A stretch of DNA of 64,000 nt from Ophiocordyceps camponoti-saundersi (nom. inval.) (GCA_003339415.1 PDHQ01000056.1:72345-136344), one strand, 5' to 3'; positions 11,057 to 22,600 are shown, counted from the first letter of the stretch. Numbers and translations: made by a program. The notes: generated by a model from the sequence alone, not told the origin.

Positions 11057-12399
11057 ATGGAGCGAGTCAAGCAGACCATAGACGGCATCGGTCTCTCCGG
11101 CCGCAGCTTCGCCATCATCGCCATCGTCGCCGCGGTGAATGGTATCGTCTGGGCGGTTGCCGGCATCATCTTGCGCTTTCATCCCGCCCTGGCGCCCACC
11201 GCTTTACTCTGCTACACCCTGGGCCTACGACATGGCCTCGACGCAGATCACATCTCGGCCATTGACCTCGTCACGCGCCGCCTCGTAGCCGATGGCCGTC
11301 GTCCGACTACGGTCGGAACCTTCTTCTCGCTGGGCCACGCGACGATCGTCATGATGACTTGTATAGCCGTCGCGGCTACCAGCGGCGCTTTGCGAGACCG
11401 CTTCGACGGCTTCGCTCATGTCGGTGGAATCATCGGCACTGCTGTCAGCGCTTCCGTCCTGCTGCTGCTGTGTCTTGGAAACGGCTGGGTCCTATGGCGG
11501 CTTGTCAGACGTCTTCGCTCCGTGCTGGCCCAACGTCGTCGTCGCGAGCTGGAAGGCGATGTGAGTGACGAGGATGAGACGACGCAGCAGCCGCCGCCGC
11601 CGCCTGGTTTCGGTCCCATTTCCCATTTTGCCGGCTACCTCTTCAAAGCCATCGATCGGCCGTGGAAGATGTTTCCGCTGGGCCTCGTCTTCGGTCTCGG
11701 CTTCGACACTTCGTCAGAGGTGGCCCTTCTCGGCATAGCTAGTGTTCACGCCGCTGAAGGCACCAGCATCTGGCTGATTCTCATCTTTCCTATCCTCTTC
11801 ACCGGTGAGTCCAGTCAAGTCGGTGTGATAGAAGACGATTGATTGCTCACCGGTTCCGTAGCGGGCATGTGTCTTGTCGACTCGGCAGACGGCGCGCTCA
11901 TGATGGGTAATGCAACTCTTTGCCTTTCCGTACGAGGGGGAAGCTCTTTTGTTTTCCTGACAAGATTCAAGGCTTGTACACGTCCAAGGTGTTCTCGCGC
12001 GATGAAGTCGTCATCCTATACTACTCCATTGTCCTCACGGCCGTGACCATTGCCGTCTCAGCCTTCATCGGCGTCATCCAGGTTCTGTCCCTGGTGCAAA
12101 ACGTCGCACATCCACAAGGGCCCTTCTGGGATGGCCTCACGGCGGTGACGGATCATTTCGACGCCATCGGCGGCGGCATCTGCGCCCTCTTCGTCGTCGT
12201 CGGGCTCGCTTCCGTCGTAGCATACCGCCCTTGGCGCCGACGCATCGATCGCAGACGTGAGGGGCTGGCTGCTACCGCCGACGAGAGCTTACCCGAGACG
12301 GATGGACAGCCGTCACCGTTGCGCGAGGCTACGTCACAAGGCTTGGGCGAGAGGAGGAACTTGGAGGAACAGCATATGCTAGCTGATGAAGCTCGCTGA
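11057..12399 (+). CDS. NiCoT-family nickel/cobalt transporter
   Basis: Three exons (11057-11804, 11862-11906, 11972-12399) with introns of 57 and 65 bp give 406 aa. The family signature RHGLDADH (metal-binding H-x4-D-H, residues 59-65) sits in transmembrane helix 2. The GTFFSLGHATIV, LGLVFGLGFDTSSEVALL and CLVDSADGALMM signatures of NiCoT permeases follow. About eight membrane spans can be picked out. These secondary permeases import Ni2+ and/or Co2+ across the plasma membrane, in fungi mainly to supply urease. The small middle exon (45 bp) carries an essential NiCoT motif, so the splice model is well supported. The ATG at 11057 is preferred over a GTG six bases upstream. The last 60 residues are hydrophilic. 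Confidence 0.93.
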
Positions 12400-12700
12400 T
12401 TTGATTTTCTCTCTCCGTGCTTTCCTATGCTATTGGTGACGATGAACTTGGCTGATACGATAGTAAATTCGTGCTGTGGACTCGCAAGGCTGTCGTCGCG
12501 CGGATCCCCTCCTATCGAGCAGATCCTGTCGATTCTGCCACTTCCAGGGCCTTGGCCAACCATGTTCAGACCCTGACCTGACGCCGCAAGAACTGACCGT
12601 CTCCTACTAGTTGGTTATAACTCCCGTCGTCATTATCGTGCTCGTCGTCGCTGTGTTGCTATCGTTGACGTTAGTTTCGTCGTCGTCATCCTCGTCATCA
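12400..12700. other. Short convergent intergenic region
   Basis: About 300 bp between the stops of the transporter and the unknown basic protein gene. Nothing else is seen. Confidence 0.5.
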
Positions 12701-13291
12701 TCATTTCCATACATAGTCGGGATCATTCTCGTCATCGGAATCATCGTCTCCGATTTCGAATTCCGCCGTCATGAAGTCGAACGGTACTGGTTGTGGCCGC
12801 GGACGATCGACTTTCGCAGTCTCCAGGCCGTTGACCCGTTGATAAATCGAGTCGCCGTTAGCCAGCTTCTGGGCGAAGCCTTCGGATTTGTCGCGCTTCC
12901 AAGTCGCTCGGAAGTTGGCCAGGTGATGGGTCGAGTCTTTGCGCTCATCGGTCTTGGAATCCGTCGTTGCTCTTCTCGTTTTGATTCTGTCGCGACTGGC
13001 GCCTTTTGTCGGAGGCTTCCAATGCGGGTGCAGCAGGTTGGAATTCGCGGGGCCAGACCACTTCTTCCTCATGGGCGTCCAGCGGAGCATTTCATCTTTC
13101 TTCCTCCGAGGCGCGCTTGGCTTCGCCTTGTCGGGTGATGATTTGGTGAGAGCTGGGTCGATGACGGTGGCGTCGGGGCGTGAATATGGGAAGACCTTGA
13201 CGACGGCGGGGGAGCCTGGGGGCCCATGGACGATGATCAAAGGGGGTTTGACGGAGAGCAGAGGGCTGCTCTTTTTGTTGCTCACGCTCAT
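12701..13291 (-). CDS. Hypothetical basic protein with acidic tail
   Basis: A single uninterrupted frame of 196 aa with an ATG start and coding-like codon choice. No family is recognised. The first 50 residues are moderately hydrophobic and Pro/Val rich. The middle (50-140) is strongly basic, with RRKKDEMLRW and RMRKKW-like clusters. The C-terminus ends in a GDDDSDDENDPDYVW acidic patch after a QPVPFDFMTAEFE stretch. No signal peptide or membrane segment is seen. The basic and acidic halves suggest a nuclear or chromatin-associated protein, but that is only inference. Confidence 0.7.
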   Translation of the reverse strand: MSVSNKKSSPLLSVKPPLIIVHGPPGSPAVVKVFPYSRPDATVIDPALTKSSPDKAKPSAPRRKKDEMLRWTPMRKKWSGPANSNLLHPHWKPPTKGASRDRIKTRRATTDSKTDERKDSTHHLANFRATWKRDKSEGFAQKLANGDSIYQRVNGLETAKVDRPRPQPVPFDFMTAEFEIGDDDSDDENDPDYVWK

Positions 13292-15208
13292 GTCGGAGAG
13301 GAGGGAGAAGCAAAGAATAAGCTGAGGGGAGTTTCGCAGCTGCGAGAGGGTTTCGTCTCGGGGGTTCGTCTCGCTCGATGGATTCCTGCAACACGACTTA
13401 TCCGAAGAGGTAGCTGTTGATGTTTGCGTTGAAACTCGTGAAGACGTCTCTCTACCCTTTGAGAAAAGAATAAGGATGAATAGACTTCTATTCTAAGCGT
13501 GATAGTTTCTGGGTATTTTAAGCGTAGGTGGCCTTGAAGGCTATCAAGATCTGCAAGCCTGGGTTTAGAAGACTGTCAAGGTGTGCGCAACCGTCAATAG
13601 ACGCTGGGGAAGTGGTAGGAGAGGACAATAGGGTAGAGCATCCTATTGTCCCTCTCTCTCTCAATACGGCGAAGGGGCTACCGGCGAGCTTTTACGTGCA
13701 CCTATGGCTGGACGGGAAAGAGAGCGTCACCTTGAAAGAAGGAGATGGTTAGTATTAGGGCTGTGATTTACTGCTGGAGAGTTTTTTTTGAGAGTACAAG
13801 GTTGGAAGTTGCATTGTTTATAGCGTGTTGTTGATGCTATGAGTCTTCATTGATGGGGTAAGGGTTGAAGGAAGATAGGGGGGGGGGGGAGGGGGGGGAG
13901 TGGCATATTCATAGCCTTGCATAGTACTTTGTAGTTGAGAGAACCTAAGTACATACACAATCTTATACTCTGTATACAGACATTTTACTATTATAGCTTT
14001 GAATTGAGTAGGTTTATAGGATTGGGAATGAGGTTAAGGATGAGGAGAAGAAGAAGAAGGAGGAAGAGAAGGTGAATGATGAGGTAAAGGAGGAGGAAGA
14101 GGGTGAAGAGGAGGAGGATGACGATGATGACGATGACGATAATGATAACCTTGTTGTACGAATATCCCTCTCTTCATTTCCTTTCTTTCCCCCCCTTTAT
14201 CATGTCCCATCCCTCTCTATTTTCTTTTTCCTTGAGATAAAAAAAAACCCGTCTTTGCTGTCCACTTTGCCATCCCTTTTCATCCCATCATCCCCCCCCT
14301 CAAACACCCCTGATATAGAGCAATTCCCATGTCTTATGAGCTGTACAGTGACTGGGAAGGTATATAATTTTACAGATACACAGCTAACAGAGATGGTAGG
14401 TATGGATGAATATCTGTGCATGTTTGTACATACATATTACATACATATCTCCGTACATACACATATTTACCAGGGAGTAGGGATGCATATGTATGCATAT
14501 CCGAACCAACATATTAAAGTCGATCCTCGCTTCTACATGCATATCCGTACAGCGTGTCATCTCTCGGATCAGCCTGTCGATCCCGACTCACCGCATATGT
14601 ACACACATAGATACAACACACATATAACACACGTAAAGAGACAGACAGACAGAGTTGCAATCTGCATAACCAACACACACACACATATGCATACATACAT
14701 ACTCTGTAGATGAAAATCCCGAGTCACAGCATCCCATCTATATACCTACATACACACTTGGCCCGCCCGCCCGCCCCCGTTCGCCGCGCCGCGCCACTAG
14801 CGGCAAGGCACTGGGCGTTTTGCAGGACCCCTAGATCCTACATGTCCATACAGACTCCGACTGGACAGGAACCCCTGCAACTAGCTGTCTCAGCCCAAGT
14901 GTAAGTGTGCGAGTCGACTCGTGGTCTGGTGTGTGGCCTCCTCCTCTCCCCCCAAGACGGGGGGGTTGAGCTTATTAGCAAAGGCCGCCCTGGGAAAGCC
15001 ATTTTTTTTGTGAATCAGGCACATCTTTCCTCTTCTTCTCCTTTCTTCCTCATCTTCTTCTTCTTCATCTTCTTCTTCCTCATCTTCTTCTTCTTCCTCA
15101 TCATCATCTTCTTCCTCATCTTCTCCTCTGTTTCCGTTTCCCTCTTCCTTCCCCTCTCCATCCTCTCTTCAACTCAACCCCCTTTCACACAACAACCACA
15201 CACACACA
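13292..15208. other. 1.9-kb intergenic region with simple sequence
   Basis: Holds a poly-G-rich patch near 13878-13900, a GA/GAT-rich tract at 14041-14150, TACA/CATA tetranucleotides at 14430-14710, and CTTCTTCCTCAT pyrimidine repeats at 15030-15130 forming the leader of the calpain gene. The one long frame here (about 14072-14713) is made of these repeats and is not called. Confidence 0.6.
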
Positions 15209-18036
15209 ATGCACGGCTACAGCTCATCCGAAGAATCAGACGATCCCCGTCGTCCACGTCCACAACCCACAAACGATACCAACCAGACGCAAAAGAAGAA
15301 GCGAAAGAAGCGTCTGGCGCCGCAGCAATCCATCAACGCGAACTGGAAGAAGTTCTCTAACCGCACCTTTCGCGCCGCGCTTTGCGTCCTCCCCTTCGAC
15401 CCCGTTGCGCCAGCTGCTTCGGAAACGCCAAATGAGTTGTTATCGGAAGGTTATGAGCGGGCGGCGGAGGAGTGTCGGAGGAAGGTGAATAAGATTGCTC
15501 AGGAGTGTCGTCGTGTTAATATGCGATATCGTGATCCCGGTTGGGATCTTGTAAGTCCCTCCTCCTGCCTTCATCTTCACCATCATCGTCCATTCCCCCC
15601 AAGCTGTTTAAGAAAGGGGAAAGAAAGAAAACTGATGAGAAACCTGCAAAGGACTGGGATCTCAAATACCAGAGAGGCAATTGCCTTAATAGCCTTGGGG
15701 ATAAAAAGTTTGAGCTCTCTAATGCTACCCTCCTCGGCTCGGGGGCTTCCGTTCCCAAGGCTGTGAAGAGGCTTCATGAGATTTTCGAACGGCCTACTTT
15801 CATGCGTCATGTTAGCGGTGGTGATGTCAAGCAGGGCAGTCTTGGAGATTGCTGGATCATGGCCGGGTTGACTGCCATGGCCAACGTCGAAGCCGGCATA
15901 AGACGCTCGTGCGTCGCCCACGATACCAGTAAGAGACGTCCCTTCTCCTCCTTCACATCCCTCGTGAAAGCGATGAAGCACAAAAGCGGACTGACGATGA
16001 ACATCTTTCTCCTTACAGAAATCGGCATCTACGGCTTCGTCTTCTATCGAGACGGTGAATGGATCTACTCCATCATAGACGACAAGCTCTACCTCAAATC
16101 CCCCTGCTGGGACTGTCCCAGCATGCAACGCGACCTCCTCCAGCAAATCGACCGCGAAGACGTAGAAAAAGTCTACCGCCGCACCTACCAAACCGGCTCC
16201 AAGTCTCTCTTCTTCGCCCAATGCCGCGACCAGAACGAGACGTGGGTGCCGCTCATCGAAAAGGCCTACGCCAAGGCACACGGCGACTACGCCTCTCTCA
16301 ACGGCGGCTACGTAGGCGAGGCCATAGAAGACCTCTCGGGAGGAGTCACCACCGAGCTTCTCTCAGCTGACATTTTGGATACGGACATGTTTTGGGATTG
16401 TGAGATGTCGAGGGTTAACGAGGAGTTTCTCTTCGGTTGCTCTACTGGCTTGTTGGAGCATGGCTATGGTCAGAGGGACGGCATCTGTGAGGGTCATGCT
16501 TACATCGTTCTCGAGGCTCGTACTCTCTCGCACTCGGGAGAGCGGCTCGTCAAGTTGCGCAATCCCTGGGGAAAGGTCCGGAAAGGTGTCTGGGAGGGAC
16601 CCTGGAGTGACGGCTCCAAGGAGTGGACGGCCCAAGTCCAGGCCGAGCTCGGCCATACCTTTGGCAACGATTCCGTCTTCTGGATTCCCTATGAGGATCT
16701 GCTTCGAAAGTTTACCCATTTCGACAGGACGCGTCTCTTCCGTGAGGCCGACTGGCGATGCTGTCAGCGCTGGATCGGCGTCGACGTCCCCTGGCGCGCC
16801 GACTATCACGAAAAGTTTCACCTTCGTCTCTCCTGCGCCTCGCCCGTCGTCCTGGCCTTATCTCAGCTCGACGGCCGTTATTTCAAGGGTCTTCACGGCC
16901 AGTACGTCTTCCGCATTCACTTCCGTCTGCATCGACAGGACCGGCCCGATGCCGAGGACTTCATCGTCCGCTCTCACGGCAACTACTTTATGAAGCGCTC
17001 CGTCGCCGTCGAGATCCCCGTACTCGAGGCGGGCAGTTATGTCGTCTATCTCAAGGTGGTTGGCGAGCGCGACGGAAGCCTGCCTTCGGTCGAGGAGGTG
17101 GTGAGGCGCGAGTGCAAGGGCCGGGTAGAGAACGAGAAGCTGGCTACCGTCGGCTACGCCTACGACGTTGCTCACAGCAAGGCCTGGGCTCATCTGGACA
17201 AGGTGGCTAGTCTTCGCAAGAGACGCGATCACAACAAGGCTTCGGACTGTCGTCGAGATGAGCGTCGGCGTCAATGGGAGAGACGACAACTTACTCGCTC
17301 CGTGAAGAGGCAACAAAAGGAGAAGAACGAAGCCAAGAAGAAGAACAAGAAGAAGATCAAGAAGAAGAATCGCAACTACAGACGGGACAGCGATGACGAT
17401 GCGGAAGACGAGGATGAGCCGGAAGAGGCCATTCATGTTGCAGAGGATGAGAGCGAAAGCAAGGGAGAAAAGGGGGTAAAGAGTGACCAAGAAGAATCCG
17501 CGGCCAAGATGGACGGCACAACCGCATCCGACTCGAGCTGCGCCTCTTCCTCTCCCCGAGATACGCCCAAGTCTCAGGCCTCAATAATAGTACCGACGAT
17601 AGAAAAGCAAGAGGTTCCGCCCATCGCCGGCCCTCCACCACCACCGCGTTCCAAGGCGACAAAGACGAAGACGAAGAAGACGACCAAAGACGTCGACTCA
17701 GACTCGGCAGACACATCAGACTCACCCGTCGAAGACTGGGAAGCGCTCTACAGCAGCGACGACCTCACGCGCAAACCGCGCGTAACCTCGAGGCCGCCTC
17801 CCCCCCCGCGGGACGACTACGACACCGAAGAGGAGAAGATGCCGGACCCGTGGAACGCCGTGTGCATCGTCGGCATTCGCGTCTACTCCAAGGACGCCCG
17901 CCTTCAGCTGCGCACCGTCATGGAGGGCGATGAGCTTCTGGAAGACGGCATGGGTGAGAAGGGTGGCGAGGAGCTCGATAACGCCCAAGTCAATGCCTCC
18001 GGCATGCGGGCTGACGACCAAAGGGACGAGATTTGA
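15209..18036 (+). CDS. Calpain-like cysteine protease with highly charged C-terminus
   Basis: Three exons: 15209-15550, 15604-15928 and 16019-18036, giving about 894 aa. The first acceptor could instead be nine bases later (exon from 15613); both keep frame. The catalytic core is complete: Cys197 in QGSLGDCWIMAG, His382 in GICEGHAYIV, Asn404 in KLRNPWG. A C2-like calpain beta-sandwich domain (about 480-620) follows, starting after the GVDVPWRADYHEKFHL region. There is no penta-EF-hand. The last 280 residues are a Lys/Glu-rich coiled segment followed by acidic, Ser/Pro-rich sequence. Such calpains are Ca-responsive cytosolic proteases; this is not obviously PalB/Rim13, which carries MIT and PalBH domains. 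The exact role is unknown. Confidence 0.9.
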
Positions 18037-18668
18037 CGAGGAGTTGATTCTCAAGGCGAGGAGCATGGGCGAAGGGGGGGAGTAGCTGTTTGATGTTGGA
18101 CACTTTTTCCTTGTTTCTCTTCATTTCTCCTTCCAGCGTGGCATTTCTCAAGCCCTGAATTATCTTGGCGACGCAAGCAACATTGGCGCAATTCAAGGCT
18201 AATCACCGTCGATTCGAGTCGATAACGGCCTCGGAAGGTATAAGGGGTATATAGAAGTGAGTACCTACGTAGGTACTAGGCAATAATAGTCGGGATTAAA
18301 GTGAATATAGCGTCTTGATAGATGGATTCTGACAGACGAGAGCGTTGTCGATGAGTAGTATCGAGTGCAGATGTGACCCAACCATCGGAACCGGCCGTAG
18401 TCGGGCCAAGGTCGACGGACTGTAGCATCCCATCGCTTGCCACTGTTCCTTCTGTCCCCCTCCCCCCGGCCGCCCTGCCGCCCTATTGCACCTATTCCAG
18501 ATTATCATACACGAAGAAAACAAAACGATTCAGAGCCGGAGCTCGTCAAGGGTATTATCATCTCTCATGCGCCGGTGCGGTTCTTTGTCCCGCCCCTCCT
18601 CTTCTGTCTGTGTGTCTGTGAGTCTGTGAGGGCGTGTGTGTGTTTGCTTGCTTTGGTTCTGTGACAAG
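18037..18668. other. Intergenic, no gene seen
   Basis: About 630 bp between the stops of the calpain and HTH genes. There are C-rich and TG-rich patches only. Confidence 0.5.
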
Positions 18669-18776
18669 CGCTAGGTATCGTCGAGCATCGCCTTACTCGG
18701 GTTCCGCTAGATATCGTCGAGGGTTGCCTTACTCGAATTGCGCTAGGTATCGTCGAGAATCGCTTTACTGGACGTG
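18669..18776. repeat. Tandem repeat, 36 bp x 3
   Basis: Three head-to-tail units of exactly 36 bp (18669-18704, 18705-18740, 18741-18776), each starting CGCTAGGTATCGTCGAG or a one-base variant and continuing with a TTGCCTTACTCG-like half. The third unit contains the stop codon of the HTH gene on the minus strand, so the array is its 3' UTR. Confidence 0.93.
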
Positions 18777-19460
18777 CTGATTGGTGTTGTGGTTCGCGTG
18801 GTTGCTGGAATTGTTGGAGTTGTTATTATTGTTGCTGCTGGAGTTGTTGACATTTCGCGTGCGAGGTCTTCCCGTCCTTTGAGCATCCATGACGAATTCC
18901 TGGATGACTTTATGGCCGCGTACGAAGCCGCGGGCCTTTGCTCTCCGGAGAAGAGAGTTGAAGGCGTCTCGCTTGATGCCTGTGCGTTGAGTGATTTCGC
19001 CCGTCGTCGCACCGCGATTCCATAGCTCGAGGGCGATGGAGCGCGCAGCGATGGATGATTGCTGTCGGCCGGAACTGGAAGTTCGAGATTGTTTGTTTGG
19101 ATTTGTCGCGCTGGACGAGCTGGTCGTCGCGTGATCGGGCGGAGGAACGGATGAGGCGGCAGCAGCAGCAGCGGCGGCGGCGGCGGCGGTGGCGGCGGCA
19201 ACCTGCTCCTGTTCGGTGACCTGGCAGCGCAATTGTATTTGTGGCATGGCGCTTTCGCGATAGAGGAGAGGGTTTCGAGATGGGGGCTGGTTGGGTGCGC
19301 TGTGAAAGCCCGGCCTGGGATGAGGCTGGGCCGCGAGATGGAGAGCGGGGTTCGTGGGCAGTGTGAAGATGGGGAGAGGAACACGGTGGTGGTGGTTGTG
19401 AGGGTTGTGAGGGTTGTGATGGTCACGTGGCATCTGATAAGATGGGCTGGTAGGGGACAT
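18765..19460 (-). CDS. Small HTH / AT-hook DNA-binding protein, possibly transposase-derived
   Basis: A frame of 231 aa from the first good ATG (19460); upstream in-frame codons are open but begin with non-ATG. The His/Pro-rich N-terminus leads to a poly-Ala run of about 13. A compact helix-turn-helix follows (IALELWNRGATTGEITQRTG, then KRDAFNSLLRRAKARGF, about residues 145-190), then a GRPRTRN AT-hook-like core, and a poly-Asn/Ser tail. The HTH resembles the N-terminal DNA-binding helices of Tc1/Pogo-type transposases that occur alone in many fungal small proteins. No catalytic DDE domain is present. It is likely a nuclear DNA-binding protein; the target is unknown. The homopolymeric stretches make length variable. 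Confidence 0.72.
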   Translation of the reverse strand: MSPTSPSYQMPRDHHNPHNPHNHHHRVPLPIFTLPTNPALHLAAQPHPRPGFHSAPNQPPSRNPLLYRESAMPQIQLRCQVTEQEQVAAATAAAAAAAAAAASSVPPPDHATTSSSSATNPNKQSRTSSSGRQQSSIAARSIALELWNRGATTGEITQRTGIKRDAFNSLLRRAKARGFVRGHKVIQEFVMDAQRTGRPRTRNVNNSSSNNNNNSNNSSNHANHNTNQHVQ

Positions 19461-20194
19461 TGCGGATGTGTGTGGAGTGAAGCACGAGATGGAGGCTGGT
19501 GGTTGAGGGGATGATGGTTTTGTTTTGTTTAGGAAGAGTTGAATGAAGTCGACGAGGGTTGGGATATGAAGGTCGTTGACTGCGCTGCGGGTTTCGAGAC
19601 GATAGCAGTAGGGTTGTGGTAGGAGACAGAGAGGTTTGAGACGGGTGTGTGCGAGAGGCAAAAGGACGCGCTGATTGGGAGGATTAGTTGCTGTAATAAC
19701 TCATACGTCGGCGTGAAACTCGATGGAGAAAAGTTTACGACAAGTTGTCGTCTGTTTACCGAGTTGTCGGCCTCTAAAGGAGCCGTGTACGGCAGACGTA
19801 GGCACTGTGAAGAAATATGGAGCTGCCGTGAGAGCCGCATCATCTGACTCGTCACGTGTACGCTACAGCTACAGAGTGATGACTGCAACTCTGAAATCAA
19901 CCACGTTCGCGCCAGCTTCAGCAGAACAATCATCATCATCACCATCATCATCACCACAACTATCACCACCACTGACGCCGGCACCACGCCCACCGGGCCC
20001 TTTTTTCGCCGACTCCGAAGAAGATATATATCAAATCGCTACGACCTCTTTTTCCCTTCTCTCGACCGTCGCCGCTCACAAAGAGACACGCCTCCCCCCC
20101 CGAAGAAAAAAAATCAGCACACAGTTTCGAGAAACCACGGTCTCTCGCGCGCGCGCCGCGTTGGCCCTTGCGCCAGCCAGCCCGCTCGCCCGCC
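19461..20194. other. Divergent promoter, HTH gene / RPB4
   Basis: A 734-bp shared upstream region. It contains an (ATC)n stretch around 19925-19960 and pyrimidine-rich leader sequence before RPB4. No gene is seen. Confidence 0.55.
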
Positions 20195-20792
20195 ATGTCA
20201 AATAAGATGTCACGGCCGAAGCCGCCTCCTCCCGGGACGGAGGAGGCCTCTTCAACCCTCAACCTCGGCGAATTTCAACACGTCGACACCCTGACGCTTT
20301 CCGAGGCGGCCCTGGTGCTGAATGCGCTGGTGACTAAGCGCCGCAACGATCGGAAGAATGTGAATGAGACGGAGTAAATACTTTTTATCCATTTTCTTTT
20401 CTTCCTATTTTTCTCTTATTTTGACTTACTCTTTTTTTTCTCGTCATAGGATGCTGAACCAAACGCTAAGCTACCTCGACCATTTCGCTCGCTTCACGCA
20501 GAAGGAAAACGTCGAGGCAGTTGAGCGGTTATTGAGCTCTCAAAAAGGTTTGGCCAAGTTTGAGCGAGCGCAATTGGGTGCGACCCCCCCTCTCCCCTCC
20601 CTCTTCTTCTGCCCGCCTTAAAATGATTCTGGTCAGTTGACGTATGCGATGATCTTGTCGCCTTCGGTAGGATCCCTTTGCTGCGAGAATGCCGATGAGG
20701 CCAAGACGCTTATCCCTTCTTTGGCCGACAAAATCACGGATGAGGATCTGCAGGAACTCCTGGATGAGATCTCGAAGCTGCAAAATCGATGA
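20195..20792 (+). CDS. RPB4: RNA polymerase II subunit Rpb4
   Basis: Three exons (20195-20373, 20450-20577, 20671-20792) with introns of 76 and 93 bp give 142 aa, the usual length for filamentous-fungal Rpb4. The family core is unmistakable: TLNLGEFQHVDTLTLSEA, KNVNETEMLNQTLSYLDHF, RFTQKENVEAVERLL, and the C-terminal LADKITDEDLQELLDEISKL helix of the HRDC-like domain. Rpb4 pairs with Rpb7 to form the Pol II stalk, which acts in initiation, RNA exit and mRNA decay coupling. The ATG at 20195 is chosen because it follows the divergent promoter and gives a typical short acidic/Pro N-terminus; the second Met four residues on is possible. Confidence 0.96.
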
Positions 20793-22076
20793 CCCAAAAC
20801 CCCCCAGATAAGTCCAATAGACAACGCCTGTTCTTCCTTTTCTTTTCCTTTCAACGTCACGATGAAAAGTGTACGGTTTCTGCAACTGCACACTACAGCT
20901 TGAACGACACATTAACTCGATACCTTGTGTTCTATAGCCGAGAATCGTCCCGGCCTGTTTTTTCTTTTTCTTTTTTTGTTTTCTTCTCTCTTGCCGCAGC
21001 TGTAAGAGAATTCTGTCAGGCATGGCCCATGATAGATAGCACAGGCAGGTATATCAAGTATGCGTCGCCAGCCTGAATCTTGTATAGCAATCCATTACCA
21101 GGAATGATAGAACGCTACGTTGCTATATCAACGCCCGAATTTGTGCGGCCATCACTGGCACTATAAATGTAGTTTTGAGGGATAGTGAAACTTTTTCCAA
21201 CCATAGAGTCTCACATCTTTACCTCGTTGAGAAAGAAGACAAATAATACCACGAGAGTTCTTACACTAGAAGAAAGTCTTAACTGGCGCTTCCTCTATCT
21301 CGGCCTTTTCGTTGTGGAGTTGCCGAACTAACCAACTCTTGGAAACTCATCCAAGTAAAATACACTCGGAGGAATTCCTTCAAGACTAGAGGATACATAC
21401 CTTAGAATCTATCGTCCCCCTATTTAATAGGTTTATGTGTATTTCTGGTTTTTAATCGTCGACAAAGGTCGCGCGTCACCACGGTAACTTAATCGTGAGC
21501 GCGCAGTCACCTGACCATTCACTGTAGGAAGGTATCCGTTGCGCACCCGAGCAGCTTGAGTTATCACATCTGATAGGCTGCACGTGGAGCCGCCTCCCGG
21601 CAATCAAGATGAAGCTGTCAGAAAGGAAGAACCTTGTCGAGACTACGTGTCCCACTCTGTACGGCAGCTCCGCAGCTCACCTAGTTGCGGCGCAACTATT
21701 CTTGGCATCCTCGCTGACATTACATACATACATATGCCTGTATTACGGAGTGGAAGTGCTGCCAAGATGTATTTCTCCCAGGCTCTCGAGGACTTTCTAG
21801 ACAACGGAAGATGGATATCTCTTGGCGTGGGCTGAACTCTATCCCAGCCTCTCTATATATGTTTGTATGTATGTATATAAGGAAGGCCCTCCAACCCAAA
21901 GGACACACACATTCACAGACACACATCTCGTCATTCCGCTGGCTCTTTGTTCAACGCGACCTTTCGATCCCGACAAAAATCCTCTTACTTTCTTCAAGTC
22001 AAGCCACATACATCACCTTTCTCAAGCAACGTTGGACAAAAAAAATTCAGTTTCCGAAGGAATTGTTAAGACCACG
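20793..22076. other. Intergenic between RPB4 and the Gag-like ORF
   Basis: About 1.3 kb of lower-GC sequence with TACA runs (21720-21735, 21858-21880) and one copy of a 43-bp repeat at 21932-21974. No supported gene. Confidence 0.55.
21932..21974 (+). repeat. 43-bp direct repeat, upstream copy
   Basis: Matches 22558-22600 at 37 of 43 positions, including a shared TTTCGATCCCGAC end. The two copies flank the Gag-like ORF. Confidence 0.8.
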
Positions 22077-22532
22077 ATGGTCCTTTATGGGAATATCCGC
22101 CTAACATCCCCCCACCACTGGAAACTGTGGGAATCTGTTTTTGTCGACAAGGCAAAATCAGCTGGACTTTGGGGATATATTACCGGGGAACAGGAGCTTC
22201 CCAAGGAACCCGAGCCACCTGCTATTCCTGAAGATATTCACGAAATTTTACATGAGGAAAGTGACTTCCGCTACACAGAGTTGATGTTCTTCAAGACGAT
22301 CTACAAGCAGAAACTGAATGTCTATTGGAAGTATCGTGAAGCTGATAGAGAGATTCGGATCTGGATTATGGAGACCCTGGATTCCACATGGTTTAGATTC
22401 TACTGTGAACCAAGAGCTACTCTCAGAGAATGGTACAGACGAATTCGAGAGGAAATCGGGTCCAGACGCATGCCGAGGAGGAAGTTCAGACGCAGACGCA
22501 GACGCAGAAACATGCGTACACATACATACTAG
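22077..22532 (+). CDS. Gag-like protein, solo and intact (retroelement-derived)
   Basis: A 151-aa frame from the ATG at 22077; an in-frame ATG at 21867 would extend it through the 43-bp repeat. The opening resembles the N-terminal capsid-like domain of fungal Copia Gag proteins: HHWKLWESVFVDKAKSAGLW, then GYITGEQELPKEPEPP, a helical middle, and LDSTWFRFYCEP. It ends in an Arg-rich stretch that could bind RNA or target the nucleus. No CCHC knuckle, protease or RT follows. Unlike the repeat block at the right of the window it shows no RIP and no stop codon, so it is either a recent solo gag fragment or a retained gene. The Gag assignment is by pattern only. Confidence 0.6.
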   Translation: MVLYGNIRLTSPHHWKLWESVFVDKAKSAGLWGYITGEQELPKEPEPPAIPEDIHEILHEESDFRYTELMFFKTIYKQKLNVYWKYREADREIRIWIMETLDSTWFRFYCEPRATLREWYRRIREEIGSRRMPRRKFRRRRRRRNMRTHTY

Positions 22533-22557
22533 GTACATACACACATGCGCCCCTTAT

Positions 22558-22600
22558 CACTCCGCTCGCTCCCTGTTCAACGTGACATTTCGATCCCGAC
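22558..22600 (+). repeat. 43-bp direct repeat, downstream copy
   Basis: Second copy of the repeat at 21932-21974, starting 26 bp after the stop of the Gag-like ORF. Confidence 0.8.

Noticed and set aside
11057..12399. Functional link of the Ni/Co transporter to the His-rich secreted protein
   Set aside because: They are 21 kb apart with many unrelated genes between; only the metal theme connects them.
13528..13752. 74-codon plus frame
   Set aside because: No ATG-supported start context, domain or coding bias.
14072..14713. Open frame of 213 codons
   Set aside because: Made of GA-rich and TACA simple repeats with no conserved segment.
18669..18776. CRISPR-like array
   Set aside because: The three 36-bp units are contiguous with no spacers, and the host is a fungus.
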